Shown: positions 1 through 10,732 of the stretch, piece after piece
Layout: each line of letters starts with the position of its first letter
Numbering within the stretch: position 1 is the stretch's first letter
From: Acanthamoeba sp. SK_2022b
Taxonomy: Eukaryota > Discosea > Longamoebia > Acanthamoebidae
Reading direction: 5' to 3'
DNA length: 64,000 bases
NCBI GenBank assembly: GCA_027943245.1
Contig: JANDJZ010000002.1
Location: 1 to 64,000 of the forward strand
The notes under the pieces: model-generated
Told to the model about the DNA's origin: nothing
What the model saw: only the letters and a program-made list of their open reading frames with translations
Database searches by the model: none
Program-made: the position numbers and the translations under genes

Positions 1-352
1 CTCTGAGAGTTGTTCATCTGTGTCGCTCTCTTCTTCGTCGCCCTCGCCGTGGTAGTCGGCCTTGCGCACCTTTTCCTTCTTCTGCTTGGCCTCCTCGATA
101 CGGGCCTCCTCGAGCAAGCGCTCGAGCTCGGGATCGTTACTGCACGTCGCGAGCGCAACGTCGCACGTATAAGCCAACAGTCCGGCGGGCCGCCGTTACG
201 TCGCGAAGACGTTGGGAGACGATGCGATACCTTGCTGCGCCCATGTTTACCCATCGGAAGGTGTAGACGTTGTAGCCGTGCGCGGGCACGCTCACCTCCA
301 ACGCCACGTGGTAGAGTGGCTTAGTGAGAGACTTACGGAAGCCTGACTCGGG

Positions 353-442
<90 letters not shown>

Positions 443-1189
443 GCGAGAGCATAGAAAAATGTCGTAGATCAGCCAAAGAGGGGCGAGAGGGAGAGGATGG
501 GGAAGGGCTGTACCGACGTCAGGCAAATCGTAGGTCCATCTCCTGGTGTACGTGAGCACATGGGAGAGGACGACTTGGCCCGCCAAGTCAGTGCACTGTA
601 GCCTCAGGCCCCTCTCGAGCAAGCCCTCCACCTGTAACGCAATAATAATAACAATAATAATTAATAATAATAATAATAAACGGCGGGTAAGGCGTCGCAT
701 GTGTGAGTGCGGTGGGGAGGGGGTGGCGGGACATCGTGCCTCTACGAAGATAATCTCACGCTCGCGGGGAATGTTGGAGGGGTTGAACACAAACACTCGA
801 CGGACAGTAGGCTCGGCTGAAGGCACGGAACCGAGGGACCACCCAAAGTTAAACGGCTCCCTAAGTCAGAAAGAAGTGGTTGGGGGGAGAGAGACGAAGG
901 AGGGAGGAGGCACCGTAGGGGTCCACAAAATGACGGAAGAGTGTGGAGAGGGAACCGCTCACCATTTGCTCACCCACCTGCCGCGCCTTGGCGAAGCGCG
1001 TGTCGACCTGAATTCGCGAGAATGTCGGGATTGCGTGATGAGCGCTCTCTCCTGAAGTAGCGAAGCCGCGTGAGCCTTGGCAAAGGGGACAGGGCGCACC
1101 TCGTTGTGCACCTCGGAGACGGAGCAACCGCAGATCGAGTCGTGAGGGTGATTCTCCATCAGCACTCTCCACGCATACCTTGGAACCCA

Positions 1190-1272
<83 letters not shown>

Positions 1273-3326
1273 GAGCGCATGAGCTGCCGCACGAATGGCA
1301 GGCAGCGGGGCTTGGTGACGGCGCTCGATTGAGGGCGTACCAGATGCGATCCGAGTCGTAGCGCCGGCCTTGGAGCTTCCAGGCCAGGGCCTCGAGCGGC
1401 TCCATCCACTTCTCAAAGAGGGTCGAGATGCCCCAGTTCATCTGGCCACGCAGCGCGCACAGGACGGTGAGGACAAGGAGGACACGCACGCAAACGGCCG
1501 AGTGGTCAATTCACGGTACCACTTTCTGGGTGATCTTGGTGGAGAGCGTGTTGGCCAAGTGGTCGACGCCGACGCGCATCTCACCGGGCCATCTGCCCAG
1601 CTTGATGCCCTTCCTGTGCGCCGCATGGAAATGCGAGGTCACCAACGAGTGAGACGCCATATCAAACAAAAACAAAAAATCAACATGTAACAACAAGATA
1701 TTTCGATGAGGACGAGCTGCGTACTGCTGAATCTCAGAATGCACGAGCGACACGTAATCGTCAAGATTGGAGTGCACAGCCACCATCGGAAGCCGGTACT
1801 GTTGGAACAGCTTGTTTGATTCGACGACCTGTTCGCCGACTCTGTACGACGAGCACAGAACCGATGAGAAAGAGGTGTGGTTAGTGGCTGGCAACGAGGA
1901 CGCGCTCGAGGAAAGGGGGAGGAAGGCTACTTGGGGTCGGGCGCTGTGTGGTCGCATCCGTTCATGAGGAGCAGATGCGACGTCTTGGCGCCAGCGGTCG
2001 CGAGCTCCTTGTATTTTTTAGCGTACCACGGCAAGATGCTAGACACAAACGGCGGGGTGTAAGAGTTTGAGTTGTGGAGGGTGAGAGAAGAGAGAGCGAC
2101 ATGCAGCATACTTCGTTCTATCGGTCGAGCAGCGAATCGGGCATTGGCCACGCATCACGCCAAGCAGTCAGACGGTATCTCCAGAGGGACCGCAAGAGGC
2201 GAAAGGGGGTGGTGGGCGGCGGCAGAGGTCGTACTTGTTGGGCGGCATATCGAGGCCATTGCAGTACCACCGGCGGAGGAAGATGAACAAGACCCGCGAG
2301 CCATCAGGCGACTGCCACCACAGCTGCAGAACCCCGAGAAGATCGGATTTGGTTGTTTAAAGGGGGAGGGGGGGGGGTCAATAGGCCAACATCAAGCCAT
2401 TCGGACCATGGGGGGGCATTACCTCGCTGGGCTGTTTGGCATCCGGTCCGCGCCCGGACACCGCTGATTCGATGTCGAATCCCAACAGCATTTGTGGCTG
2501 CACGTCATCACGATTGCTCATGAGTTGCAGCGCAAGCGTCTTCTGAAGACAAAAGAAGAACTGAAGGGGGAGGGGGCAAAGCACCATCTGGGCTATGTGG
2601 CCGAACGAATCGGGGATGTAGCCCACGAGCGAGGAGCCGCCCATCTCCATGGCCTTGCGGGTGCCCAGCATGAGGTTCCGTACGAGCGCTTCGCCGCTCA
2701 CCAGGAACTCATCGGGCTGGACATACCTGAAGAGCGACCGAGATCGCGCGACCACCGTACGTCGGTCATCACAGGTTCGATCTCGCGGGTGGCCACGCGC
2801 GAGAGGATGCTTACCAGGGGCCCAAGGAGACCTTGTTCTGCAGGTTGGCCAGGTGGATCTTCTCCTTCATGTGCGACCTGATCTCCATGTAGTCGTCGGC
2901 TGGAATCTGGACGAACAGAAGCGGGACAACGATTGCTGTTGTGAGAAAAGCAAGCGATCGCTTTTATGCCGAACAAGCGAATGCACGGGACAGGTTGTAC
3001 CATTTGGCCATCGAGGTGGAAGTGCTTGAACGTCGGGTCGGTGTCGATCTGATCGAGCACGTCGTCCAACAGCTTCACCAGCCGACCGCGAAACTGCTCG
3101 AAAGGCAGGTACCACTCCCTGCGCAGGCAGCGACGGCGCGCGGGACAGGCACGCAACAGTGTCAGACAAAGAAAGATAGAAAGACGAACGAGCGGAACGC
3201 TAACCTGTCCCAGTGTGTGTGGGAAATGATGTGGAACTTGACGATGGAGTTATTGTTGGAGAGCCCCTCCATGTCCAGAGAGTGCTTCGCTCCTGCATGG
3301 GCAACCTCGGGTGAGCTATGTCGCAG

Positions 3327-3379
<53 letters not shown>

Positions 3380-4011
3380 CACTTGAGGCGTGGGACTGAC
3401 GCGATTGGGATCGAAGGGGAGTGGGGTTCTGGGGTGGCGGCAGTGTCGGGCAGACCTGAGGCTCCTCCTTTTCCTCCTCCTCCTTCACCTCCTTCTTCTC
3501 CTTCACCTCCTCCTCCTTCACCTCATTCTCTCGGGGTGCCACGACCACCTCCTCATCCTTCGTCGCCACGATTTCGAGCTCCATCTGCTCATAGAAGGGT
3601 CAGCACAGAGGCTCCGGCACATGTGCAGACACACACATGAGAGGGGGAGGGAGGAGAAGGCATGCCTGCAGGGTCCTCTTCTGCATCTCCAGCTGCCGAA
3701 TCTTTCGCAGGCTCGCCTCGAGGTTGGCATCGCGGTGCTTTCGCAGTTTGTTGGCCTCGCTCATGGCTTCCTCCAGCTTTTCTCTCGCCGCCTGGAGCTG
3801 TTCCTCATAGGTCTCCTTCTGCCGTTCGTGCTCCGCGTAGTTCTCTGTCGTCACATCACACTTGCCAGTGAGTGTCTGGCCACACGACACGCCGCTGCAA
3901 GGAGGAGAGGTGCGACGTACCAAAGGTGAGGTAAGTGCTCCATATGCAGATGAAACAAAAGGCAACGCCCCAGGTCAAGTGCTGGAACGTGCGGCTCGTG
4001 AACATGGCCAT
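1..4011 (-). CDS. Type II membrane GH38 alpha-mannosidase (C-terminus beyond window)
   Basis: Glycoside hydrolase family 38 enzyme that trims alpha-mannose from glycans. The first exon (ATG at 4011) gives a short cytosolic tail, one membrane segment and then a charged coiled-coil stem, the layout of a Golgi type II enzyme. The catalytic part begins near 3272 with HIISHTHWD (about 3204-3221, zinc-binding His and Asp), continues with REWYLPFEQF after an intron, YIPDSFGH (2597-2614, expected nucleophile Asp), an LWWQSPDGSR segment near 2310, and ENHPHDSICG near 1150 (expected last zinc-ligand His). At least ten exons are readable. The domain looks closer to bacterial MngB-type GH38 than to animal Golgi mannosidase II. 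The reading frame is still open at position 1 and ends in an acidic/lysine-rich stretch. Family assignment is secure. Joining the membrane/stem exons to the catalytic exons across the CA-repeat intron at 3328-3379 is an inference. Confidence 0.85.
354..442. repeat. (CA)n followed by (GA)n microsatellite
   Basis: About 35 CA units at 354-424 run directly into about nine GA units. It lies in an intron of the mannosidase gene and reads GT on the coding strand. Confidence 0.95.
1191..1268. repeat. (CA)39 microsatellite
   Basis: Uninterrupted CA dinucleotides in an intron of the mannosidase gene, between the exon with the HPHDS motif and the exon with the NWGISTLFEKW segment. Confidence 0.95.
3328..3379. 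repeat. (CA)n microsatellite
   Basis: About 26 CA units in the presumed intron separating the stem-encoding exon from the first catalytic exon of the mannosidase. Confidence 0.95.
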
Positions 4012-4538
4012 GTTGCTTGTCAGCCCTAGCCGTTGTGAATCGCCCACCTTTAATATTTGTTTTAAAATATTAAAATATTAAAAAATACACCATAACGCTC
4101 TACGCGGACCGCCAGATGAAAAGGAGATGAAAAGGAGGAGCCGTTCGTCTCTCCAATAAATCTAATCCTTACTACAACCTCCGGAACGATCAAATTATGG
4201 ACGGCACGTACCCAGAAAGGGCCAAAGAGACAATGGAGAGGCCTGGCGTTGAACAATCGGCTGAGACCACCAGCGCCCGCACGACCACAAGAGCAACCAC
4301 AAAAAACAAACTCCCTAACATGCGAAAATTCACAGTATTTGTACCTTTGGCCGCTGTATCGGTTACCGTTTATGGTAAAGCATCCCACCACAGAAAGAAT
4401 AAAAAGAGTCTGTATCGTCCCAAATGAGCGTGGCATGTTTGGCGAACGCAGGCCTCGTGTAATGCTACTTGAAAGCAAAAAGCTCACGCGAGAGTGACGA
4501 CACACGCCACCACACGCAGCACAGAAGAATAAATGGAC
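4012..4538. other. Intergenic region
   Basis: Lies between the mannosidase start and the SRR1-like stop. AT-rich near 4050-4085 with repeated TTAAAATAT words. A short open frame at 4197-4427 (+) has no recognisable features and no splice context. No gene is supported. Confidence 0.5.
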
Positions 4539-4940
4539 TTAACCAGACACCACATCAGAGCTGCCATGAACGAGGGAGGGCAGGTCGGCTTCTCGGCAGC
4601 GCGACCAGAAAGTGGCATCCTTGAGTACGGCATGCGCCATCTTGCTATCCGCGCCACGGCGGAAGGCGATCACGCTCTGATCGTTGAAGGCCTCCTTCAT
4701 CCTGTCAAACGGTCGATCGATGCTGTGCTCCTCCATCACCTCCAAGGCTTGCGCGAGTTGAGGAATGCGACACAGTGGTCAATGCAAAAGGGTGGCAGAG
4801 AAGAAGAGAGCAAATGGTGAGAAGGAAATTGAAAGGATATCTTGAACAGGTAGGGTGCCTTTCGCCGCTCGGCCTGGCTGATGATTCTGATACAGGTAGA
4901 CCACCAAGCGGAGATGAGATGAGATAACACTCAGGACTCC

Positions 4941-4973
<33 letters not shown>

Positions 4974-5983
4974 CGAGGAGGAGAAGGGTAATACCTTTCA
5001 TCATAATGCTCGAAGCTGTTGCCGAAAATAATGACGTTAGGTAGGCTGTCCTCGCCCCAGTTGGCCCACAGGAGATTGCTGTACAGACACTTGTCCACGT
5101 GTGGCATGAAGAAGAGCGTCCGACCCTGCGCGACTCGCTTCGCTTCCTGTTGCCCAATTGCGCCGTTGTGTGTGAGAATTGCATGTGAGAAGCGTGGAGA
5201 GAGGTAAGACACAAGGCAGAGGGCCACCACAAACCTCATTCTTTGTGATCAGTTCGCATCCGTGGTTCGATAGCAGTCCTTTCTCCAAGTCGGTAAGGAA
5301 GGGTTCGAAGAGGCGGACCGGCTGTTCTATCTGGAGGTCACCATCGCCATCAAGGAGCCACACGATGGTGTCAGCGAGGCGCAGCTGCTCGTTTGTGCAA
5401 GACGGCGCCAAGCAAGAGCGTACCGCGAGCCACCGATGGAGAAGGAGCAGGAGAGCAAACTGGTAGCCAGCCCGCTTGGAGGAGGTGAAGTTGCCGATTC
5501 CATAGCACACCACCTGCGCTACGCGATCGTCGCCCGTCGCACCGACTCGCGCCAGCACCTCTGGCGTGCACGTGATGAAGGGAACGATGAGAGCTCGGTT
5601 CAGTACAAAGCTCGCACGAAACGCCAGTGGATTGGCGGAGCCGAACATACTTTGCACTTCAGTAAAGAAAATGGAGGCCTCGAGTTCCTGCCTAGCAGAT
5701 GAAGAGATTAATCTCATCTCGAACGCTATTGCAAAGATTTAGGGACGCACTTGAAGTTGGTCAATCGCCCTTCCCATCGCTGCAGTACCGTGGAGGCGTC
5801 GTCACTGTCGCTGCTCCCGGCCGGAGCACCACGTCTCGATTTTGGCGTTTGTTCGCGATATTGAAAACGTGTCGAGTCTGCCTCATCCCCGCCTCCGCCC
5901 CTTCGCCGTCGTCCCCTGCCGCCTCTTCTTCGCCCCACAGATTCTGCAGGTCCTGCAATCTGCCAACCCTCACTGTCGTCCAT
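4539..5983 (-). CDS. SRR1-like domain protein
   Basis: SRR1 family; plant SRR1 acts in light signalling and clock regulation, and the biochemical role of the domain is not established. The ATG at 5983 starts a Ser/Gly/Arg-rich, probably disordered N-terminus of about 80 residues. After an intron comes the SRR1 core: VVCYGIGNFTSSKRAGYQ (near 5500), LADTIVWLLDGD, a region ending in ELITKNE, then GRTLFFMPHVDKCLYSNLL and NVIIFGNSFEHYDERYY (near 5000-5110). The C-terminal exon encodes DRPFDRMKEAFNDQSVIAF and ends with TAA at 4539-4541. At least four introns, one with a (GA)n tract at 4944-4969. It is transcribed divergently from REV1, with 102 bp between the two start codons. Confidence 0.8.
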
Positions 5984-6085
5984 TTTATGCTGTATTTTCT
6001 TCTATTTATTTAGAAAAGATTTCTAAAATAGAATCTAAATATTCATTTCGAGGAACAACAACGCGAAGAAGAACCACAACAACAA

Positions 6086-8761
6086 ATGAAGAAGGAAGAG
6101 GGCGAGGTAGCCAACGGTCCCGTGGCGGATATGCCACAGGCTTCAAAGGCACCCCCGTCGCTGGCGATCAACAACTTTGTTGGGCAGTATTACCAGACCT
6201 CTACCTTTCACCACTTGTCCTCGTGGAAAGGTAAACTGTGGCAGTTATGAGCTTGCATTGGTAAAGAGCTAAGTTGGACATGGACAGCTCGTCTGCAGGA
6301 GTTCACGTCGAGTGTTGCTTCGGGTGCTGCTCGCCCGGATGTCTGCGAGCTCAAGGGCGTGGTGTGCACGACAACGAAGTCGGACCCAAACCCAAAGGAC
6401 AGCCCAGCTGCATCGCAGGCCTCCCAAGCATCATCGCCTGAGGATGCCGGAGTGAACCCGAGGTACCTGGCCTGAAGAGCTCTGCAGTGGCTCATCGGAT
6501 TTACTCGCTTCCTCCAACCCAGACCCGTTGGCGCTCTGGCTCTGCCAATCACCCCCCAGGCGCTGGTAGTCGCACACGTCGATATGGACGCATTCTACGT
6601 CAGGTGCCACCCACCCTATGGTAACGCTCACATGTCGGTTTGAGCCTTACGACTTTCTTCCTCCCATCAGCGTGGCCATCAGGGACAACCCGGCTCTGGT
6701 GGGGCGACCTGTTGTGGTGTGCCCTTCGAAGAACGTCAACGGCACCTCGGAGGTCTCCACGTGTTCCTACGCAGCACGTAGATACGGAATCAAGCCGCGT
6801 ATGTTCGTGCGCGAGGCGCGGGCGCTTTGTCCCGATCTCGTCTGTCTGCCATGCGAGTATGACAAGTACGAGAAAGTGTCACAGCAGATCTACCAGATCT
6901 TCCTCAAATACTCGAATCGAGTGCAGGTAACCTTGCATCCCCCCTCCCTCCTTCTTCCGCTGTCGTGGCCGCTCACGTTGGTGCCATTCAGGCGGTAAGC
7001 GCCGACGAGGCATTTCTTGATTTGTCGTGCTACAGCGACCCAGAGGGCGTGATCACGAAGCTGAGGTTGCTCTCCTTGTCTCTACAGTGACACACAGTCA
7101 CGTACTCACTCCTAGCGCTCCAGACGTGAGATCTATGACCAAACTGGCTGTCCCGCAAGCGCAGGCATATGTACACGATCATCATCAATGGTAACGCGAC
7201 GCAACGCTCAACCTAACTTTAACCATCATTCTCGGCAGCCCACAACCTTCTCTTGGCCAGATTAGCCACCCAGAAGGCCAAGCCCGCGGGCCAGTTCTAT
7301 CTCAAGGAAGATCAGGTAGCGTTTCGTGTTTGAAGACAGTCAGTCGCGATCTCTGGATTGAATGATGGGATCTGAGCAGGTCGAAGAGTTCATGAAAGGC
7401 GTGAACGTCGAACAGCTGCCGGGGGTCGGGCCTTCCCTGGCCGATAAGCTGCGCCACCGCGGCATCCACACCGTGGCAGACCTGCATCTGTTCTCGCAGG
7501 TACGTCTACTGCCGACCCCGCTTTGGACGTACGATTGTGTGCTTTACACGACGGTACACTCGAACAGGACTGGCTCGAGAAGGAGCTGGGCAAGAAGAAG
7601 GGCCAGATGCTGTGGAACTTTGCCCGAGGTCTGGACGACCGCCCCTTTCAGCCACTACACGTATCCTTCCTGCTCCCCTCTGGTCCTTGAGGGCCCCATG
7701 GCACGAGCACTCACTCCTCTTCATTCTCAGACACGTAAATCCATCGGCACACAGCTGAGCTGGGGTGTTCGCTTTACCGAAAAGGAACAGGTACAACCGC
7801 ATACGCCCACGAGTGAGTCTCAATTCTTGGTGTGGCTGATGGTGGGGCGAATCCAGGTGAAGGGATTCTTGGTCGACGTAGCCAAGGAAGTGGCGAAGAG
7901 AATGCAAGAGGCGGGGGTGAAGGGAAAGCGCATCAACTTGAAGGTAGTTGCCACCATCAGCCTGTTCTAATATCTTGAAGACATGCTGACCGAGATTATG
8001 ATTTGAGCAGATCAAGCGCAAGAAACAGGGAGGCGCGGAGTCGGAGAAGGTGTTCAATCCGGGGGATGTCGTGGAGCAGTCACGCTCCCGCACGGTTCTG
8101 TTCTTCACCGCTGACTGGGAGCTCATCGCCAAGGAGGCTCTCTCGCTCTTCGTATCCATGCTCATCCCTCCCAGCGAGGTCCTTGCCATCTCTCCTTCAC
8201 GTCACCCCCCCCCCCAATCTCACTGGGTGCTGTGCGGCAGGTGCGTGGCGTAGGCCTGTTTGTCGACAAGCTGGATACGGAGGGCAGCGAAGCAGCGTGC
8301 AAGGGACAGGCCGGCACGCTGGCGCTTGACCAATTCTTCCAAACCAAGGGCCAAACCAAGCCGCCAGGCCCCGAGGAGCACGACGCGACACCGCTATGGC
8401 GACACCACGCCGGCAAGGTGGAGAAGGACGGTGACCGGACAGCAGAACAGCAGCCAAACGAAGACAACGAGGACGACGTTGCGACAGAAGAGGGGAGCGT
8501 TGAGCGAGGAAATGCGGCCGCCAAGCGAAAGAGCGTTGCGCCTACTCCAAATAGTGGTGCAGGTCCACAACCCAAGAGAACCAAGCCAGCACCTGCGCCA
8601 GCCAAGTCACCAGGTGCGCGACCCACCACCTCACGTTATTGCACCCTCTTACACAAGCCACCCAAACGACAGGGCGCAAGGCGAACAAGGCGCTCGGTGG
8701 CAACGTGAGCCCGGGCAAGCAGGTGACACTTGCCCACATGTTTGGCCGGCGATCGTCCTGA
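6086..8761 (+). CDS. REV1: REV1-type Y-family DNA polymerase (deoxycytidyl transferase)
   Basis: REV1 inserts dCMP opposite damaged bases and abasic sites during translesion synthesis. The ATG at 6086 is followed by NNFVGQYYQTSTFHHLSSWK, the block that precedes the palm in REV1 proteins and distinguishes it from Pol kappa/eta. Palm: VAHVDMDAFYV (near 6575, metal-binding Asp), then a stretch with SYAARRYGIKPRM, and VSADEAFLDLS after an intron (near 7000, second catalytic Asp-Glu). Later exons give GVGPSLADKLRHRGI (helix-hairpin-helix), KKGQMLWNFARGLDDRP, SWGVRFTEKEQ and a little finger ending VRGVGLFVDKL. About ten exons. The last short exon (8673-8761) is joined from a donor at 8613/8614 in a consistent phase and ends QVTLAHMFGRRSS. 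No BRCT domain precedes the polymerase and no typical REV1 C-terminal domain is visible. Confidence 0.88.
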
Positions 8762-9305
8762 ACGACGGCAGTGGGGGAGCTCCAGCTCTGGCTTCCCGCA
8801 AACGGGGCTCAGTTCCAGTTCTGCAACCTTTCGGAGGCAACGGGCGGGCCTGCGCGGTACCCCGCACACATGCGGACAGCAACGTCGTTGGCACCAGCGC
8901 CGTTGTTCAAACTCCCCTTCATTTTCCTAGTGTCCGCACGAACCCCGAAATGTCCCAGCGACACCCAAAAGCTTTCGCAAAACATGGCAATTTCCAGGTT
9001 TCCACGGAATCATCGCCTGGCAAACGCCGCGTGGAACTTAACAAAACCACCAAATATCCGGCCGCCCCCCGGCTGGCGAAGTTGCCGGGACACGCATCCA
9101 GGAATATTCCTGGCTTCTGCATTCCTTTGATAAATTCTGGCGTGTCCGGGCTTATTGGCTAGGGTGTACCAATGGGGAGGCGCAATTTGGGGGTTGGGAC
9201 AACGTGGCTGCTGCCCTCAAATGTCGCCAGCGCTGGGCACTCTTCTTATCGGCTTCATCCCAAACACCACCCCCTTCTATCCCATCACCCCCCACACAAC
9301 ACAAC
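8762..9305. other. Intergenic region upstream of the LIM gene
   Basis: Several overlapping frames are open here but none gives a recognisable protein. It is followed by a pyrimidine/CA-rich leader at about 9240-9305 directly before the LIM gene start. Probably the REV1 3' UTR plus the LIM promoter. Confidence 0.4.
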
Positions 9306-9963
9306 ATGTCGGCCAAGCCTTGCACCAAGTGCGGAAAGAACGCTTACCCCCTCGAGTCCCTCAAGGCCGGTGACGACACCTACCACAAGCTGTGCTTCAA
9401 GTGCGCTGAGTGCAACGTCGTCCTCAACCTCAACACCTTCAAGAAGGCCCAGGGCAACATCTACTGCGCCACCTGCACCCCCAAGCCCAAGGCCACCGCC
9501 GTCGCTGATGACGTCCGCACCAAGTCTGCCCTGAGTACGTCGTCGTCGCCCCACAGTCGCTCCATCAAAAAATCAATCTCTCTCTTTCTCTCTGCCTCTA
9601 CACTCGTATCTATCCCACTCTTCACTTTCGGCCCATTGCTCACCTTCCCTCACTACAGGCGCCCCCAAGGTCCAGTCTGGCTTCGTCGCTGCCCACAAGG
9701 GTGACGCCCGTACCGCCCCCAAGGTGGCCGACTTCACCCAGGACAAGGTCGCCCAGGCTGGCGAGTTCGAGTCCGAGGCTGCCCCCTCGACCGCCGACAC
9801 TGCCGCCTACAGGACCGACCGCGTCGGTGACCTCCAGTCGGGTGAGTTCGAGTCCGAGGCCCAGGCCTCGCGCGCCGACACTGCCGCCCACAGGACCGAC
9901 CGCGTTGGTGACATCCAGGCCGGCGAGTTCGAGTCGAACCCCCAGCACAGGACCTACGAGTAA
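9306..9963 (+). CDS. LIM-domain protein with C-terminal tandem repeats
   Basis: About 190 residues, two exons (intron about 9536-9658). Residues 3-60 form a single LIM zinc-binding domain: CTKC, then H and C in TYHKLCFKC, AEC, and a closing CATC. LIM domains mediate protein contacts, often with actin structures. The rest is hydrophilic and carries two 27-residue repeats, GEFESEA..ADTAA-RTDRVGD, plus a truncated third GEFES, close to the C-terminus. The layout recalls LASP-type LIM proteins, but these repeats are not canonical nebulin repeats. Codon use is strongly biased to C-ending codons, which suggests high expression. A polyadenylation signal follows at 10074. Confidence 0.85.
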
Positions 9964-10073
9964 ATCTTTTGGTGATCTGCCCCCCAGTAGATCCCAGCGC
10001 GAGGTCAAGATGATACCAAGGACCACCGCATCTTCCCTCCTTGTCCTCCGCTACAAAGTAATGTATCTGTAAA

Positions 10074-10079
10074 AATAAA
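10074..10079 (+). terminator. Poly(A) signal AATAAA of the LIM gene
   Basis: Canonical AATAAA about 110 bp after the LIM stop codon, in an A-rich stretch. Confidence 0.55.
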
Positions 10080-10194
10080 AAGTGAAAAAAAGCATCTGTC
10101 CATCTTCAAGCAAAATCAAGTGCAGCTGGCTGCGTCTGCCAGAGGAGAGTGCCAATTTATGTCAGAAGCAAGCGTTGTGCTCAAGAATAGTGCG

Positions 10195-10641
10195 TCAGCC
10201 TTCGCGCAGCAGAGGACGAATGACAGAGTCCCAGTAGAAGGGCTTGCCTTCGTGCGTCATCTCCTGGTAGCGCGACGCCGACACTGCCGCAAAGTAGCGC
10301 GAGTAGACGTCGCCGTCCTTCGCGCCCAGCACAGACCCCAGCACGAAGTCGGGTATGTTCCAGGCGTCCACCAGCCCTACCGCGTCCCTCCGCAGCTCTG
10401 CACGCCACAACACAAACTAAGACTTGACGTATCAGGCGCGTGGATGCGTGTGGTTGGTACCGGGGAGCAGTGAGTCCTTGACGAGTTGGTCCACCCAGAC
10501 CGAGTGCTCGGGGTCCAGCACGCCCTCTTGCAGGAGATGCTTCATCTCGACCGAGAGGTTCCACAGGGCGTAGAGATCGCACAGGCGCCTGAGCACACCA
10601 CCCAGCTGACCGTCTTCACCTACGTCATCGTGATGGAGTCT

Positions 10642-10732
<91 letters not shown>

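Noticed and set aside
137..826. Long minus-strand frame through the first CA repeat
   Set aside because: It crosses introns and reads poly Cys-Val through the GT tract; only its exon segments belong to the mannosidase gene.
1191..1268. CA repeats as possible CRISPR or telomere-like arrays
   Set aside because: They are pure dinucleotide tracts without spacers and lie inside introns.
8260..9162. 300-codon plus-strand open frame over the REV1 3' end
   Set aside because: It is the wrong frame of the REV1 tail and then runs through non-coding sequence; no domain is recognisable.
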